Below are positions 26,391 through 35,265 of a DNA stretch of 64,000 bases, one piece after another. The notes below the pieces were generated by a model that searched no databases, was not told the DNA's origin, and saw only the letters and a list, made by a program, of their open reading frames with translations. Every line of letters starts with the position of its first letter. The first letter of the stretch is position 1. The stretch comes from Plantibacter elymi (nom. nud.). Lineage in GTDB: Bacteria > Actinomycetota > Actinomycetes > Actinomycetales > Microbacteriaceae. The stretch spans positions 682,001 to 746,000 of the forward strand of contig NZ_FXWJ01000001.1 of NCBI RefSeq assembly GCF_900177795.1, read 5' to 3'. A program made the translations under genes and the position numbers.

Positions 26391-27748
26391 TGATGCTCCA
26401 GCTGGACCCGACGTTGCCGAAGACCCGAGCCGTCGAACACGCCATCCGGGCCGCGATCGCCGATGGACGGGCCCGACCCGGTATGCGATTGCCGTCGTCC
26501 CGGGAACTCGCGCTCGAGCTCGGGGTGGCTCGCAACACGATCGTGGCCGTCACCGACGACCTCGTCGCCGAAGGTGTTCTCGAGGCCAGAGCCCGCGCGG
26601 GCACATTCGTCGCGCGCAGCGTCGCGCCACTCCACAGCGAAAGCCGGACGCCAGCGGGTGCCGGGCCGGAGTTCGACCTCAGACCGGGGCGACCTGAGGC
26701 GGGGTCCTTTCCGAGCGCGCGTTGGCTCACCGCCATCCGGCGCGCCGGCGCCGCAGCTGCCGACGTCGACTCCGACGGTGCCGGCAGCATGGCGCTGCGT
26801 TCCGAACTCGCCTCCTACCTCGCCCGCGCTCGCGGGGTGGAGACGACCGCTGACGCCATCGTGATCTGCGCCGGGTACCGGACTGCCAGCGCGCTCCTCG
26901 CGGCAGCGCTCGCTGCGGGCGGAGCGTCGTCCGTGGCGATCGAGGACCCGTCGCTGTTCGGCATCGAACGCCCATGGTCGACGTCGGGGTTCACCGTGTC
27001 CGACCTCGTCGTGGACGAGGACGGCGCGGACATCGGTCGGCTCGATGCCCGCACGGACGCCGTCGTGCTGACGCCGTCGCACCAGTTCCCACTGGGTGGG
27101 GCGTTGGCCCCGGTGCGACGTCGACTCGTCGTGGATTGGGCGATGGCGAACGAAGGCCTCATCGTCGAAGACGACTACGACGGCGAGTTCCGCTTCGACC
27201 GCCGCCCGGTCGCCGCGTTGCAACGGTCGGCACCGGAGCGCGTGGTCTACGCCGGCAGCGTGAGCAAGACCCTCGCTCCAGACCTCCGCCTCGGGTGGCT
27301 CGTGTTGCCGCGCGACCTCGTGCGTCCGGTCGTCGAGGCGTCCGAGGCGCTCACGGGCGGAGCGCCGATGCTGAACCAACTGGCTCTCGCCGACCTCATC
27401 AGGACCGGCGAGTACGAGCGTCACATCCGCCGGCAGCGCCGCGAGTACGCCCGCCGTCGCACCCATCTCCAGCAGGCGCTGCGCAGCGTCGGTCTCGAGG
27501 TCCCCGGTCTTGCCGCCGGTCTCCACGGCCTCATTCCGCTCGGCGATGCCGCCCCGACGGTGCTGTCCCGGCTCGAGTCCCAACCCGATCACGTCGGCGT
27601 CCATCGCCTCGCGCGCTACACCCGGAGCCACGACCGCCCGGAGGCCCTCGTCGTCGGGTTCGCCACGCCGTCGCGAGCGCGGTTCGAACCGGCGATCGAG
27701 GCCCTCACGTCGCTGCTGACCGCTCGCGACCCCCGACCCCCGCGCTGA
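26384..27748 (+). CDS. MocR/PdxR-like GntR regulator with aminotransferase domain
   Basis: 454 residues. The N-terminal GntR winged helix (RARPGMRLPSSRELALELGV, residues ~28-75) is fused to a fold-type I aminotransferase domain. The PLP-binding region is present: the Schiff-base Lys in YAGSVSKTLAPDLRLGW and the Asp-Tyr motif IVEDDYDGEFRF. Such proteins sense PLP or amino compounds and switch nearby genes. The divergent epimerase operon is the likely target. The GTG start sits inside an inverted repeat. Confidence 0.87.
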   Translation: MDLMLQLDPTLPKTRAVEHAIRAAIADGRARPGMRLPSSRELALELGVARNTIVAVTDDLVAEGVLEARARAGTFVARSVAPLHSESRTPAGAGPEFDLRPGRPEAGSFPSARWLTAIRRAGAAAADVDSDGAGSMALRSELASYLARARGVETTADAIVICAGYRTASALLAAALAAGGASSVAIEDPSLFGIERPWSTSGFTVSDLVVDEDGADIGRLDARTDAVVLTPSHQFPLGGALAPVRRRLVVDWAMANEGLIVEDDYDGEFRFDRRPVAALQRSAPERVVYAGSVSKTLAPDLRLGWLVLPRDLVRPVVEASEALTGGAPMLNQLALADLIRTGEYERHIRRQRREYARRRTHLQQALRSVGLEVPGLAAGLHGLIPLGDAAPTVLSRLESQPDHVGVHRLARYTRSHDRPEALVVGFATPSRARFEPAIEALTSLLTARDPRPPR

Positions 27749-28241
27749 ACGCGGTCAGCAGTCGCCGGCCCTCCGGCCAGGCGCCGAGTCCACTGGCGGA
27801 GTTCACGTGGCCCTGGCGCCCGATGGTAATCCGAGGCACGCCCCACGTCGCGGCGAACCCGGCCGCGCGTGCCTCCGAACAGTACGGGTCGTCGTCACTG
27901 GTCACGAGCAGCGCGGGTGCGGATGGCCGGACATCGAGATCCTCGGCGAACGCAGCGGCGACCCTCGGGAACCGCGGCCCGTCGGGATCGGGGGCGGCGA
28001 CGAGGAACAGCCCGGCGACTCGTGCAGGGTTCGCCGCTGCCCAGCGGACGGCCAGCAGACACGAGAGGCTGTGCGCGACCAGGATCGCCGGTTCGTCCGC
28101 CACCGCTCGGTCGAGGGCGGCGGACCAGTCGTCGAGGTCCGGTTCGTCCCAGGAAGCCGGTGCGAACCGGCGGATCGCAGGCGTGTCGCGCTCCCACTGG
28201 GATTGCCAGTGGGCGTCGTCGGATCCACCGATCCCGGGCAT
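27705..28241 (-). pseudogene. RBBP9/YdeN-type alpha/beta hydrolase, probably frameshifted at the N-terminus
   Basis: The frame from ATG 28241 reads MPGIGGSDDAHWQSQWERD and has the serine hydrolase elbow ILVAHSLSCLLAVRWA and the late His in GRQGHVNSASGLG. RBBP9/YdeN proteins normally have a hydrophobic beta strand just before PGxGGS. That strand (MSIID) lies in the adjoining frame, starting at ATG 28257 with a fine ribosome-binding site (GAAGGAA). Deleting one C at about 28242-28243 would join them as MSIIDMPGIGGS. If the sequence is right the gene is broken or starts late. Confidence 0.7.
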
Positions 28242-28356
28242 GGTCGATGATCGACATGGGATTCCTTCGTCGTGGTCGGGCGATCTGCCCTCAGCGTGCC
28301 AGTCGAACCCTCGGTCTCAGCAGCTGGAGCGTCATCATCCGTTGTTTACTAAGCAG

Positions 28357-28812
28357 ATGACGGACGATGCTTCGCTTTCCTTCGATCGAACGGATCAGAC
28401 GATCCTCGACGTGCTCCAGGTCGACGGGCGGACCACGATGACCGACCTCGCCCGGCTCGTGCATCTGTCCCAGCCGGCGGTGTCGGCGAGGGTCCGCAAG
28501 CTCGAGCTCGCCGGGTACATCACCGGCTACGGAGCTCGGGTGTCGCCGCAGAAGCTCGGGCTCACGACGCACGCCGTCGTCCGACTCCGGACGACCCACG
28601 CGCAGATCCAGGCGTCACTGAGCCAGTTCGACGAGCTGCCGGAGATCCACCGGATCTACCGAGTGACCGGCGAGGACTGTTTCGTCCTCGATGTGCACGC
28701 GCCCTCGCCGGAACGCCTCGAGCAGATCATCGACGCCATCGGCCGGTTCGGTCCTGTCAGCACGGCCCTGGTGCTGCGCGAGTACCCGGCCCACCCCATC
28801 GCCAGCCGCTGA
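28357..28812 (+). CDS. Lrp/AsnC family transcriptional regulator
   Basis: 151 residues. The N-terminal HTH (MTDLARLVHLSQPAVSARVR) is followed by the RAM/AsnC ligand domain (GLTTHAVVRLRT ... IHRIYRVTGEDCFVLDVHA). Lrp proteins form octamers and respond to amino acids. It is divergent from the damaged hydrolase gene by 99 bp. Start ATG 28357 has no obvious ribosome-binding site and may be leaderless. Confidence 0.87.
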   Translation: MTDDASLSFDRTDQTILDVLQVDGRTTMTDLARLVHLSQPAVSARVRKLELAGYITGYGARVSPQKLGLTTHAVVRLRTTHAQIQASLSQFDELPEIHRIYRVTGEDCFVLDVHAPSPERLEQIIDAIGRFGPVSTALVLREYPAHPIASR

Positions 28813-28819
28813 GTCTCCG

Positions 28820-29464
28820 TCAGCGGTACCACTCCTCGTCGATCGTGGCGAGGCGCGAGGGGTGCACCTGGTCGGTAAGGCCGAAGAACTTCTGGAAGCT
28901 CATGATCAGGGGTCGCCACCGCAGCGGGTCGATCCGGTTCGGGTGGACCGCGTCCTGGATCCCGGGATGGACGTGCACCCGTGTGACGGTCACCTCGAAG
29001 GTCGAGGCGGAACCGGCCTCGGCTGGATCATCAACGTTGAGCGGATGGACAGCGGTCACCCGGCCTTCCAGCGACACCGGGCACTCGGCGACCCGCGGGG
29101 GACCGACCGTCGTGGACGGCACGGCGGTGAGGCCGGCGAGGGCGAACTTGTCGGCGGCGTGCCGATAGCCGACCTGCTGCTTGGCCGCGGGCACCGGATC
29201 GCGGCCGGTCGTGAGCGCGAGACGGTCGACGGCGTCCACCTGGGCGACCGACGGCAGATTCATCACGACCTCCCCGGTCGCGAGCAGGTTCGACGCCGTC
29301 TGCGACCGCATCCCCATGCCCAGGACGGCCGTGTGATCGAGCCAGAAGACCGACGACATCGGGGCGAGGTTCGGGCGGCCGTCGGCGTCCACCGTGCTGA
29401 GCAGCACGACGGGTGTCCCGAAGTAGAGGATGGCGGGGTCGATGTCGACATGGGAGTGGGGCAC
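28820..29464 (-). CDS. Flavin reductase-like FMN-binding protein
   Basis: 214 residues of the flavin reductase/NADH:FMN oxidoreductase-like split-barrel family: FGTPVVLLSTVDADGRPNLA, PMSSVFWLD, VLGMGMRSQTASNLLATGEV, VMNLPS. It binds FMN and reduces it or acts as a flavin-dependent reductase. The C-terminal extension (PLIMSFQKFFGLTDQVHPSR) is typical of the longer subgroup. Single gene, convergent with the Lrp-type regulator eight bases away. Confidence 0.82.
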   Translation of the reverse strand: MPHSHVDIDPAILYFGTPVVLLSTVDADGRPNLAPMSSVFWLDHTAVLGMGMRSQTASNLLATGEVVMNLPSVAQVDAVDRLALTTGRDPVPAAKQQVGYRHAADKFALAGLTAVPSTTVGPPRVAECPVSLEGRVTAVHPLNVDDPAEAGSASTFEVTVTRVHVHPGIQDAVHPNRIDPLRWRPLIMSFQKFFGLTDQVHPSRLATIDEEWYR

Positions 29465-29593
29465 GGGTGTCCAGACATCAGGGAAGCAAGGCGGTCACCC
29501 TTCAGCCTCCTCAGTCGCGTCACCCTGAGCTGGCGGGAAACGGTCGTCGCATCGGGGTGGTCGAGTGCACCCGGCGGCGACTACCGTTGACGG

Positions 29594-30136
29594 GTGTTCA
29601 CCGTGATCAATCTCGCCGACGGCGTCGACATGCGGCCCTTGGGGCTCGGCGATGCGAAGGAGCTCGCTGCGGCGTACTCGCGGAACCGCGACCATCTGGC
29701 GCCGTGGGAGCCGGCTCGATCCGACGAGTTCTTCACCGAAGCCGGGCAATCGGCGGACCTCACCAGCAAGCTCGCGTCGAGTGCCGCCGGGACCGGATAC
29801 TCCCTCGGCCTGTTCGACGGCTCGACCATCGTGGGCCGGTTCAACGTGTCGGGGATCGTCCGCGGCCCGTTCCAGAACGCCGGGTTGGGCTACTGGGTGG
29901 ACGCGGAGTACGCGGGTAAGGGCCTCGCGACGGCGGCCGTGCAGGCGATCGTCCGGGTGGCGCGCGACGATCTCGGCCTGCACCGGGTCGAGGCGAGCAC
30001 CCTGCTGCACAACCACGGTTCGCAACGGGTGCTCCGCAAAGCCGGGTTCGAGCACATCGGCATGGCTCCGTCGTACCTGCGGATCGCCGGCACCTGGCAG
30101 GACCACAACCTGTACCAGGTGATCCTGCACCGCTGA
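29594..30136 (+). CDS. RimJ/RimL-type GNAT acetyltransferase
   Basis: 180 residues. N-terminal DMRPLGLGDAKELAAAY and the acetyl-CoA loop YWVDAEYAGKGLATAAVQAI are followed by HRVEASTLLHNHGSQRVLRK and AGFEHIGMAPSYLRI. This is the ribosomal-protein-Ser/Ala acetyltransferase subfamily; the real substrate is unknown. GTG start at 29594, with a second GTG three codons in. Confidence 0.85.
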   Translation: MFTVINLADGVDMRPLGLGDAKELAAAYSRNRDHLAPWEPARSDEFFTEAGQSADLTSKLASSAAGTGYSLGLFDGSTIVGRFNVSGIVRGPFQNAGLGYWVDAEYAGKGLATAAVQAIVRVARDDLGLHRVEASTLLHNHGSQRVLRKAGFEHIGMAPSYLRIAGTWQDHNLYQVILHR

Positions 30137-30172
30137 CCATCCGGGACCGGGCGCCTTCGCTATCGTGAGCGC

Positions 30173-30769
30173 ATGCTGATCAGACACCGGGACCGCGAAC
30201 CGTCGATCCACGAGACCGCGACCGTCGCGTCGTCCGCCATGATCGTGGGCGATGTCAGGATCGAGGCGGGTGCTCGGATCCTGCACGGTGCGGTGGTGTC
30301 CGCCGAAGACGGCGAGGTCGTCATCGGCGAGGACACCGTCGTCATGGAGCACGCCCTGATCCGCGGACGGTCCGGTCACCCAGCGCTCATCGGAGCCGCC
30401 GTCATGATCGGGCCGCACACGCACGTCAACGGCAGCGTGGTGGCCGACGAGGCGTTCATCGCCACGGGTGCCTCGCTGTTCCCCGGCAGCCGAGTCGGGC
30501 ACGGTGCCGAAGTCCGGATCAACGGTGTCGTCCAGGTCAACACCGTGCTGGAGCCGGGTGCCGTTGTTCCCATCGGATGGGTCGCGGTCGGGACGCCGGC
30601 ATCGATCCTCCCGCCCGAACGTCACGATGAGATCTGGGCGATCCAGCGACAGCTCGACTTCGGCGGGACCGTGTACGGCGTCGGACCCGAGGTGTCGATG
30701 CGCGAGCTCATGCGGCGGCAGTCCGAGTTCTACGGAGCCCATGCAGGCGACGAGCCCGTCGGTCGCTGA
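30173..30769 (+). CDS. Gamma-carbonic-anhydrase-like hexapeptide protein
   Basis: 198 residues with left-handed beta-helix hexapeptide repeats (VASSAMIVGDVRIEAGARIL, then EVVIGEDTVVMEHALIRG). The metal His positions of the gamma-CA family are partly present (MIGPHTHVNGSV). Members include YrdA/PaaY-type proteins, acting as carbonic anhydrases or acyl-CoA-related enzymes. A helical C-terminus follows. Single gene on this strand, with a MOSC gene 41 bp downstream. Confidence 0.8.
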   Translation: MLIRHRDREPSIHETATVASSAMIVGDVRIEAGARILHGAVVSAEDGEVVIGEDTVVMEHALIRGRSGHPALIGAAVMIGPHTHVNGSVVADEAFIATGASLFPGSRVGHGAEVRINGVVQVNTVLEPGAVVPIGWVAVGTPASILPPERHDEIWAIQRQLDFGGTVYGVGPEVSMRELMRRQSEFYGAHAGDEPVGR

Positions 30770-30810
30770 GGCCTGTGGAGTTCCGCGCTTCCCCCATGCA
30801 GACTGGGGTG

Positions 30811-31347
30811 ATGACAATCGCCCGTGTCGTCTCGGTCAGCAGCGACGATGAGCACCGTTTCTCCAAGCCGCGACGGCACGCGATCACGCTCGTCGCCGGG
30901 CTGGGCGTCGAGGGGGACGCGCATTTCGGTGCGACGGTGCAGCATCGGTCCCGGGTGAGACGCGATCCCACGCAGCCCAACCTCCGGCAGGTCCACCTCA
31001 TCCACCGGGAGCTCTTCGCGGAGGTGGACGCCGACCTCACTCCGGGCGAGCTGGGCGAGAACATCACCACCGAGGGGCTGGACCTCCTCGACCTCCCCGC
31101 GGGTGCAGTGCTCCGACTCGGGACCGACGCCGTCGTCGAGGTGACGGGGCTTCGGAACCCGTGTGTCCAGATCGACCGCTTCGAACCGGGCCTGCTCAAG
31201 CAGGTCGTCGGTACGGACGCAGAGGGGCGCACCGTCCGCAAGACGGGAGTCATGGGCGTCGTACTCGTCGGTGGCGTTGTACAGCCGGGTGATCCGATAT
31301 CCGTGGAGCTGTCGGACGGAGCCCGCGAACCCCTCGCGCCGGTCTAG
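30811..31347 (+). CDS. MOSC domain protein
   Basis: 178 residues. The MOSC signature is clear: LGVEGDAHFGAT, RQVHLIHRELFAEV, PGELGENITTEGLDL, VTGLRNPCVQIDRF with the conserved Cys, and MGVVLVGGVVQPGDPI. MOSC proteins carry sulfur on that Cys and work in molybdenum-cofactor-linked metabolism. Start MTIARVVSVSSDDEHRF (30811) is preferred to the GTG at 30775, which has no binding site. Confidence 0.87.
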   Translation: MTIARVVSVSSDDEHRFSKPRRHAITLVAGLGVEGDAHFGATVQHRSRVRRDPTQPNLRQVHLIHRELFAEVDADLTPGELGENITTEGLDLLDLPAGAVLRLGTDAVVEVTGLRNPCVQIDRFEPGLLKQVVGTDAEGRTVRKTGVMGVVLVGGVVQPGDPISVELSDGAREPLAPV

Positions 31348-31392
31348 AGACAGGCCGCGGTAGCGCGATGCGACGGCGCGCGTGGTTCCCGC

Positions 31393-31812
31393 CTACCGGA
31401 GCGCCAGCCGCGTCTGCGTGTGGGTCGCCCCTCCGTCGTTCTTCATGTTGCGGAGGAGGCGGTCGAGGGCGGCAGTGCCGGCGACGCGGATGTGGACGAG
31501 GTAGTCGTAGGCGCCGGTGACGTGCACCGCGTCTCTGATCTCGGGGATCCGTCGGGTCCACTCCAGGAACTCCTCCGACTTGCGCGCAGGGTCGAGTCGG
31601 ACGTCGATGAACGCCTCCAGGCCGTCCTCGGCGACCGGGGCATCAGAGCCGAGGATCGCGCGGTACCCGGTGATGACGCCGCTGTGTTCCAGACGACGGA
31701 CACGGGCCGCCGTCGCATTCGTGCTCAACCCGATCTGACGGCCGAGCTCACTGAACGATATCCTCGCGTTCAGCTGCAGCACGCCGATGATTGCACTGTC
31801 GAGATCGTCCAT
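31393..31812 (-). CDS. Lrp/AsnC family regulator next to a LysE exporter
   Basis: 139 residues. HTH SFSELGRQIGLSTNATAARV and a RAM domain (PVAEDGLEAFIDVRLDPARK and DYLVHIRVAGTAALDRLLRN). It is divergent from a LysE-type amino-acid exporter, separated by 70 bp. This arrangement, an Lrp-type regulator facing an amino-acid exporter, is known for sensing amino-acid surplus. The intergenic region likely carries its operator. Confidence 0.87.
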   Translation of the reverse strand: MDDLDSAIIGVLQLNARISFSELGRQIGLSTNATAARVRRLEHSGVITGYRAILGSDAPVAEDGLEAFIDVRLDPARKSEEFLEWTRRIPEIRDAVHVTGAYDYLVHIRVAGTAALDRLLRNMKNDGGATHTQTRLALR

Positions 31813-31882
31813 GCGACACAGTATGCCGTCTCACTGCGAGAACGCACTGTCGGGACCGGTGCGCTGCACCAGAGTCGTCGGC

Positions 31883-32509
31883 ATGGATGTCCTCCTCGCC
31901 CTCCTCGCCGGGTCCGTCGCCGGCCTCGCTCTGGCCGCGCCGCTCGGGGCGATCGGGATGCTGCTCCTGCAGGAGGGCATCACGCGCGGGCTGCGCAGTG
32001 GACTGCCTGCCGCCGCCGCCGTGGCGACGGTGGACGTGTCGTACTGCGCGGCCGCCGTCGCTGCCGGTGCGCTCGCCGGTCCCATCGTGAGCGGATGGTC
32101 TCCCTGGCCGCAGCTCCTCGGTGGTGTCGCCGTCATCGCGCTCGGAGCGCACGGGCTCCTGCAGGGCCTCCGTGCGAAGCCGTCAGCCGGGGAACCGCCC
32201 GCTGAGCGCTCGGGCACCTCGCGTCAGCGCTACCTGCTCTTCCTCGGTCTGACGGCGATCAACCCGGCCACCCTGGTGTACTTCGCGGCGATCCTGACCG
32301 GGCTGGCCGACTTCACGGAATCGGGGTCGACGGCGGTCGCCTTCATCGTGGGTGTCGGGCTCGCATCCTTCGGCTGGCAGGCGCTGCTGGTCGCGCTCGG
32401 AGCCGGGCTCCGGCGGAGGACGGGCGCGTCCTTTCGGAGGTGGACGGCCGTCGTCGGCAACGGTCTGATCGTCGCATTCGGTGTCGCACTCATCGTCCAG
32501 GCGGTGTGA
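31883..32509 (+). CDS. LysE family amino-acid exporter
   Basis: 208 residues, six hydrophobic helices. N-terminal LAAPLGAIGMLLLQEGITRG is the LysE/RhtB signature and AINPATLVYFAAILTGLADF the second conserved region. It exports an amino acid such as Lys/Arg or a related compound across the membrane. ATG 31883 is chosen because translation upstream is antisense to the divergent Lrp gene region. Confidence 0.87.
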   Translation: MDVLLALLAGSVAGLALAAPLGAIGMLLLQEGITRGLRSGLPAAAAVATVDVSYCAAAVAAGALAGPIVSGWSPWPQLLGGVAVIALGAHGLLQGLRAKPSAGEPPAERSGTSRQRYLLFLGLTAINPATLVYFAAILTGLADFTESGSTAVAFIVGVGLASFGWQALLVALGAGLRRRTGASFRRWTAVVGNGLIVAFGVALIVQAV

Positions 32510-32569
32510 CCGTTCGGGTCGGCGAGAAAATCGGCGATTCCCAACGGATCTCGCCGTCCTCGATGCTCG

Positions 32570-32818
32570 ATGTCGGACGGAGGCCTCGGCGGTGCGCCAC
32601 CCGCTGAGACGCAGCGTGCTCCGGATGGATGTGCCATCGGGCTGCTGTCGGGCATCGTGTTCAAGCTGTTGCAGGACTACTCCGCGCAGCGGCGCGCCGG
32701 CCTCGATCCGGTCTTCGCCCGTGACCGGTTGCCCGAAGTCAGCGGGATCGAATGCTGGCAGGACGCTCTCAGCGTGACCGGCCCTCTGCCCGTGCAGGAG
32801 GCCCGCACCGTTCGCTGA
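32570..32818 (+). pseudogene. C-terminal remnant of an alanine/glycine:cation symporter (AGCS)
   Basis: The last ~55 codons read IGLLSGIVFKLLQDYSAQRR, then AGLDPVFARDRLPEVSGIEC and a short tail. This is the cytoplasmic C-terminal tail that follows the final helix in AGCS symporters. The ten upstream helices, the whole rest of the gene, are missing: sequence before about 32630 is unlike the family. It is therefore a decayed tail left after deletion. The 32510-32948 stretch is otherwise empty of genes. Confidence 0.5.
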
Positions 32819-32948
32819 CGCGGACATCCCGGTCACCCACGGCGATCTCCGCGTCAGCCCTCCGGTCCCCGCCACGGAACGTGAACAACGGGTGAATCCG
32901 CCCGCTCGCCCGTTGTCGATCCAGCGATCGAGGAGCAAGCTCGTCGCC

Positions 32949-34160
32949 GTGGACCCCATCATCCTGCTCTCGCTCGTCGTGATCACGGCACTCGCCTTCG
33001 ACTTCACCAACGGCTTCCACGACACCGCGAACGCGATGGCGACCTCCATCGCCACCGGTGCGCTGTCGCCGAAGATCGCGGTCACCCTCTCAGCGGTGCT
33101 GAACCTCGTGGGCGCGTTCCTCAGCATCGAAGTCGCGCTCACCGTCACGAACGCGGTGGTGAAGATCCAGGACTCGTCGGGAGCTCCTGATCCCGCGCTC
33201 CTCGAGGGAGGCGGCTCGGCGCTCCTGCTGATCGTGCTCGCCGGGCTCATCGGTGGCATCATCTGGAACCTGCTCACCTGGTTGCTCGGTCTGCCGTCGA
33301 GCTCGTCGCACGCGCTCTTCGGCGGTCTCATCGGTTCGACGCTCGCGGGCCTGGGCCTGAACGGCGTGAACTGGGCCGGTGACGGCTCGAAGCTCGACGG
33401 CGTCGTCGGCAAGGTCATCCTCCCGGCGCTCATGTCGCCGTTGCTCGCCGGCGCGGTGGCTGCGATCGGCACCTGGCTCGTCTTCCGCGTCATCGGCAAC
33501 CTCGCCCAGGGGCGTCTCCACCGCGGCTTCCGGATCGGGCAGATCGGCAGCGCGTCGCTCGTCTCGCTCGCCCACGGCACGAACGACGCACAGAAGACGA
33601 TGGGCGTCATCACCCTCGCGCTCATCGCGGCCGGCGGCTGGGACGACACCGAGTCGGTCCCACTCTGGGTGAAGCTCGCGTGTGCCCTCGCGATCTCGCT
33701 CGGTACGTACATCGGCGGGTGGCGGATCATCCGCACCGTCGGCAAGGGCATCGTGGAGTTGAACACGCCGCAGGGCATGGCAGCCGAGAGCTCCTCCGCC
33801 GCCGTCATCCTCGCCTCGAGCCACCTCGGCTTCGCCCTCAGCACCACGCACGTCGCGACCGGATCGATCCTCGGCTCCGGGGTCGGACGGCCAGGTGCGC
33901 AGGTGCGCTGGCGGGTGGCCCTCCGGATGGTCGTCGCCTGGGTCATCACCCTTCCGGCCGCCGCGCTCATGGGTGCGGTGATGTGGTGGGTCGGTCACCT
34001 CGCGGGCGGGGCGATCGGCGGAATCCTCATGGTCGCGATCCTCGTGGGTGTCGCGCTCGCCATCTACCTGCGGTCGCGCCGCGACAGCATCGGATCCCAC
34101 AACGTGAACGACGACTGGCAGGACGCCCCCGCCCGCTCGTCGCAGAAGACCGCAGCGTAA
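32949..34160 (+). CDS. pit: Pit-type inorganic phosphate transporter
   Basis: About 403 residues of the PiT family (TC 2.A.20), a low-affinity phosphate (or metal-phosphate) symporter in the membrane. Both signature repeats are present: FTNGFHDTANAMATSIATG near the N-terminus and LAHGTNDAQKTMG in the C-terminal half. Start GTG 32949 (MDPIILLSLVVITALAF) is preferred because the family starts at this helix; GAGGAG lies 13 bp upstream. It heads a three-gene operon with a small membrane protein and a DUF3349 protein. Confidence 0.88.
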   Translation: MDPIILLSLVVITALAFDFTNGFHDTANAMATSIATGALSPKIAVTLSAVLNLVGAFLSIEVALTVTNAVVKIQDSSGAPDPALLEGGGSALLLIVLAGLIGGIIWNLLTWLLGLPSSSSHALFGGLIGSTLAGLGLNGVNWAGDGSKLDGVVGKVILPALMSPLLAGAVAAIGTWLVFRVIGNLAQGRLHRGFRIGQIGSASLVSLAHGTNDAQKTMGVITLALIAAGGWDDTESVPLWVKLACALAISLGTYIGGWRIIRTVGKGIVELNTPQGMAAESSSAAVILASSHLGFALSTTHVATGSILGSGVGRPGAQVRWRVALRMVVAWVITLPAAALMGAVMWWVGHLAGGAIGGILMVAILVGVALAIYLRSRRDSIGSHNVNDDWQDAPARSSQKTAA

Positions 34161-34171
34161 GGACGTCGGAC

Positions 34172-34480
34172 ATGTTCATGCTCTTCCTCGAAGCCGCCGC
34201 CCAGGTGGCTGTCATCGCGCTCGTGCTCGGCGCCGGGCTTCCCGCGCTCTTCGCGCTGGGTGTCCGCTCGTTCGCGGTCGCCGGAGGCGCCGGGTCCGAC
34301 GACCGGAGCGGGTCGGCCGCGCCGACGATCCCGTCGGGGCTCCTCCGCGCCATCGGCGTGCTGTGCTTCGCCGTCGTCGTCGCCGCCGTGCTGGTCGGAC
34401 TCACGATCATCGTGGCGACCGGTCTGGGGCAGGAGGTCAGCTTCGACCACGTCTTCCCGACCTTCACCCCGAAGGACTGA
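34172..34480 (+). CDS. Small membrane protein in the pit operon (102 aa)
   Basis: Start MFMLFLEAAAQVAVIALVLG, two membrane helices and a hydrophilic C-terminus ending DHVFPTFTPKD. It lies 11 bp after pit and two bases before the DUF3349 gene, so it is co-transcribed. Similar small proteins follow pit in other actinobacteria. Function unknown; it may be an accessory subunit of the phosphate carrier. Confidence 0.75.
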   Translation: MFMLFLEAAAQVAVIALVLGAGLPALFALGVRSFAVAGGAGSDDRSGSAAPTIPSGLLRAIGVLCFAVVVAAVLVGLTIIVATGLGQEVSFDHVFPTFTPKD

Positions 34481-34482
34481 GC

Positions 34483-35184
34483 GTGTCGCACGAGAACGGG
34501 ACGGACCTCACCGGCCACGGGTCCGGCGTGGTGGCGCGCGTTGTCGGCTGGCTCCGCGCCGGATACCCGACGGGCGTGCCCGAGCACGACTACGTGCCGC
34601 TGCTCGGCATCCTCCGACGGAGCCTCACCCCCGAGGAGCTGGACCAGGTCGTCGAGGGACTGCTCGTCGAGGCGGAGAACGCCGATGCGAGCGGTGAGCC
34701 GGTCGGCCACGATCGTCTGCGGGCGCGTGTCGAACAGCTCCTCCTCGGTCCGGCGCTCCCGGAGGACCTCGTCCGCGTCTCCGCCCGGCTCGCGAGCGCG
34801 GGCTGGCCGCTCGGCAGCCCGGACGACGTCCGCGCGGTGGCGACTGACCAGGACGACGCCGGTCGGGAGGCGCGCGCGACCCTCCTCGAGGAACGCGGAG
34901 GGCTGGTCGCCCGCATCGTGCGCTGGCTCCGAGCCGGGTATCCCGCAGGATTCCCCGACCAGGACTTCGTCCCGCTCGTGGCGCTCCTCCGTCGGCGACT
35001 GAGCGACGCCGAGGTGGCCGAGGTGGGTGCGCGCCTCGCGGCCGAGGGCGACACGTCGCTCAGTCGGGTCGACGTCGCCACCGCGATCGCGCGGGTCACC
35101 GCGGAGCTGCCGAGTGACGAGGACGTGGAGCGTGTGCGGCGGTCGCTCGCCGACCACGGATGGCCGAGCGACTTCGCGGTCTGA
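34483..35184 (+). CDS. DUF3349 protein with two tandem copies of the domain
   Basis: 233 residues containing two copies of the DUF3349 unit: VVGWLRAGYPTGVPEHDYVP then RRSLTPEELDQVV, and later IVRWLRAGYPAGFPDQDFVP then RRRLSDAEVAEV. DUF3349 proteins are short single-domain helical proteins of unknown function in actinobacteria, often beside pit; the tandem duplication is notable. GTG 34483 starts two bases after the upstream stop. Confidence 0.82.
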   Translation: MSHENGTDLTGHGSGVVARVVGWLRAGYPTGVPEHDYVPLLGILRRSLTPEELDQVVEGLLVEAENADASGEPVGHDRLRARVEQLLLGPALPEDLVRVSARLASAGWPLGSPDDVRAVATDQDDAGREARATLLEERGGLVARIVRWLRAGYPAGFPDQDFVPLVALLRRRLSDAEVAEVGARLAAEGDTSLSRVDVATAIARVTAELPSDEDVERVRRSLADHGWPSDFAV

Positions 35185-35265
35185 AGGTCGAGTCGGGGCG
35201 CCGGGGTGACGACCACTGCGTCCTCAGTCGTGGCCGGTGTCGGGGGCTCGTCGTAGGTTCGGCTC

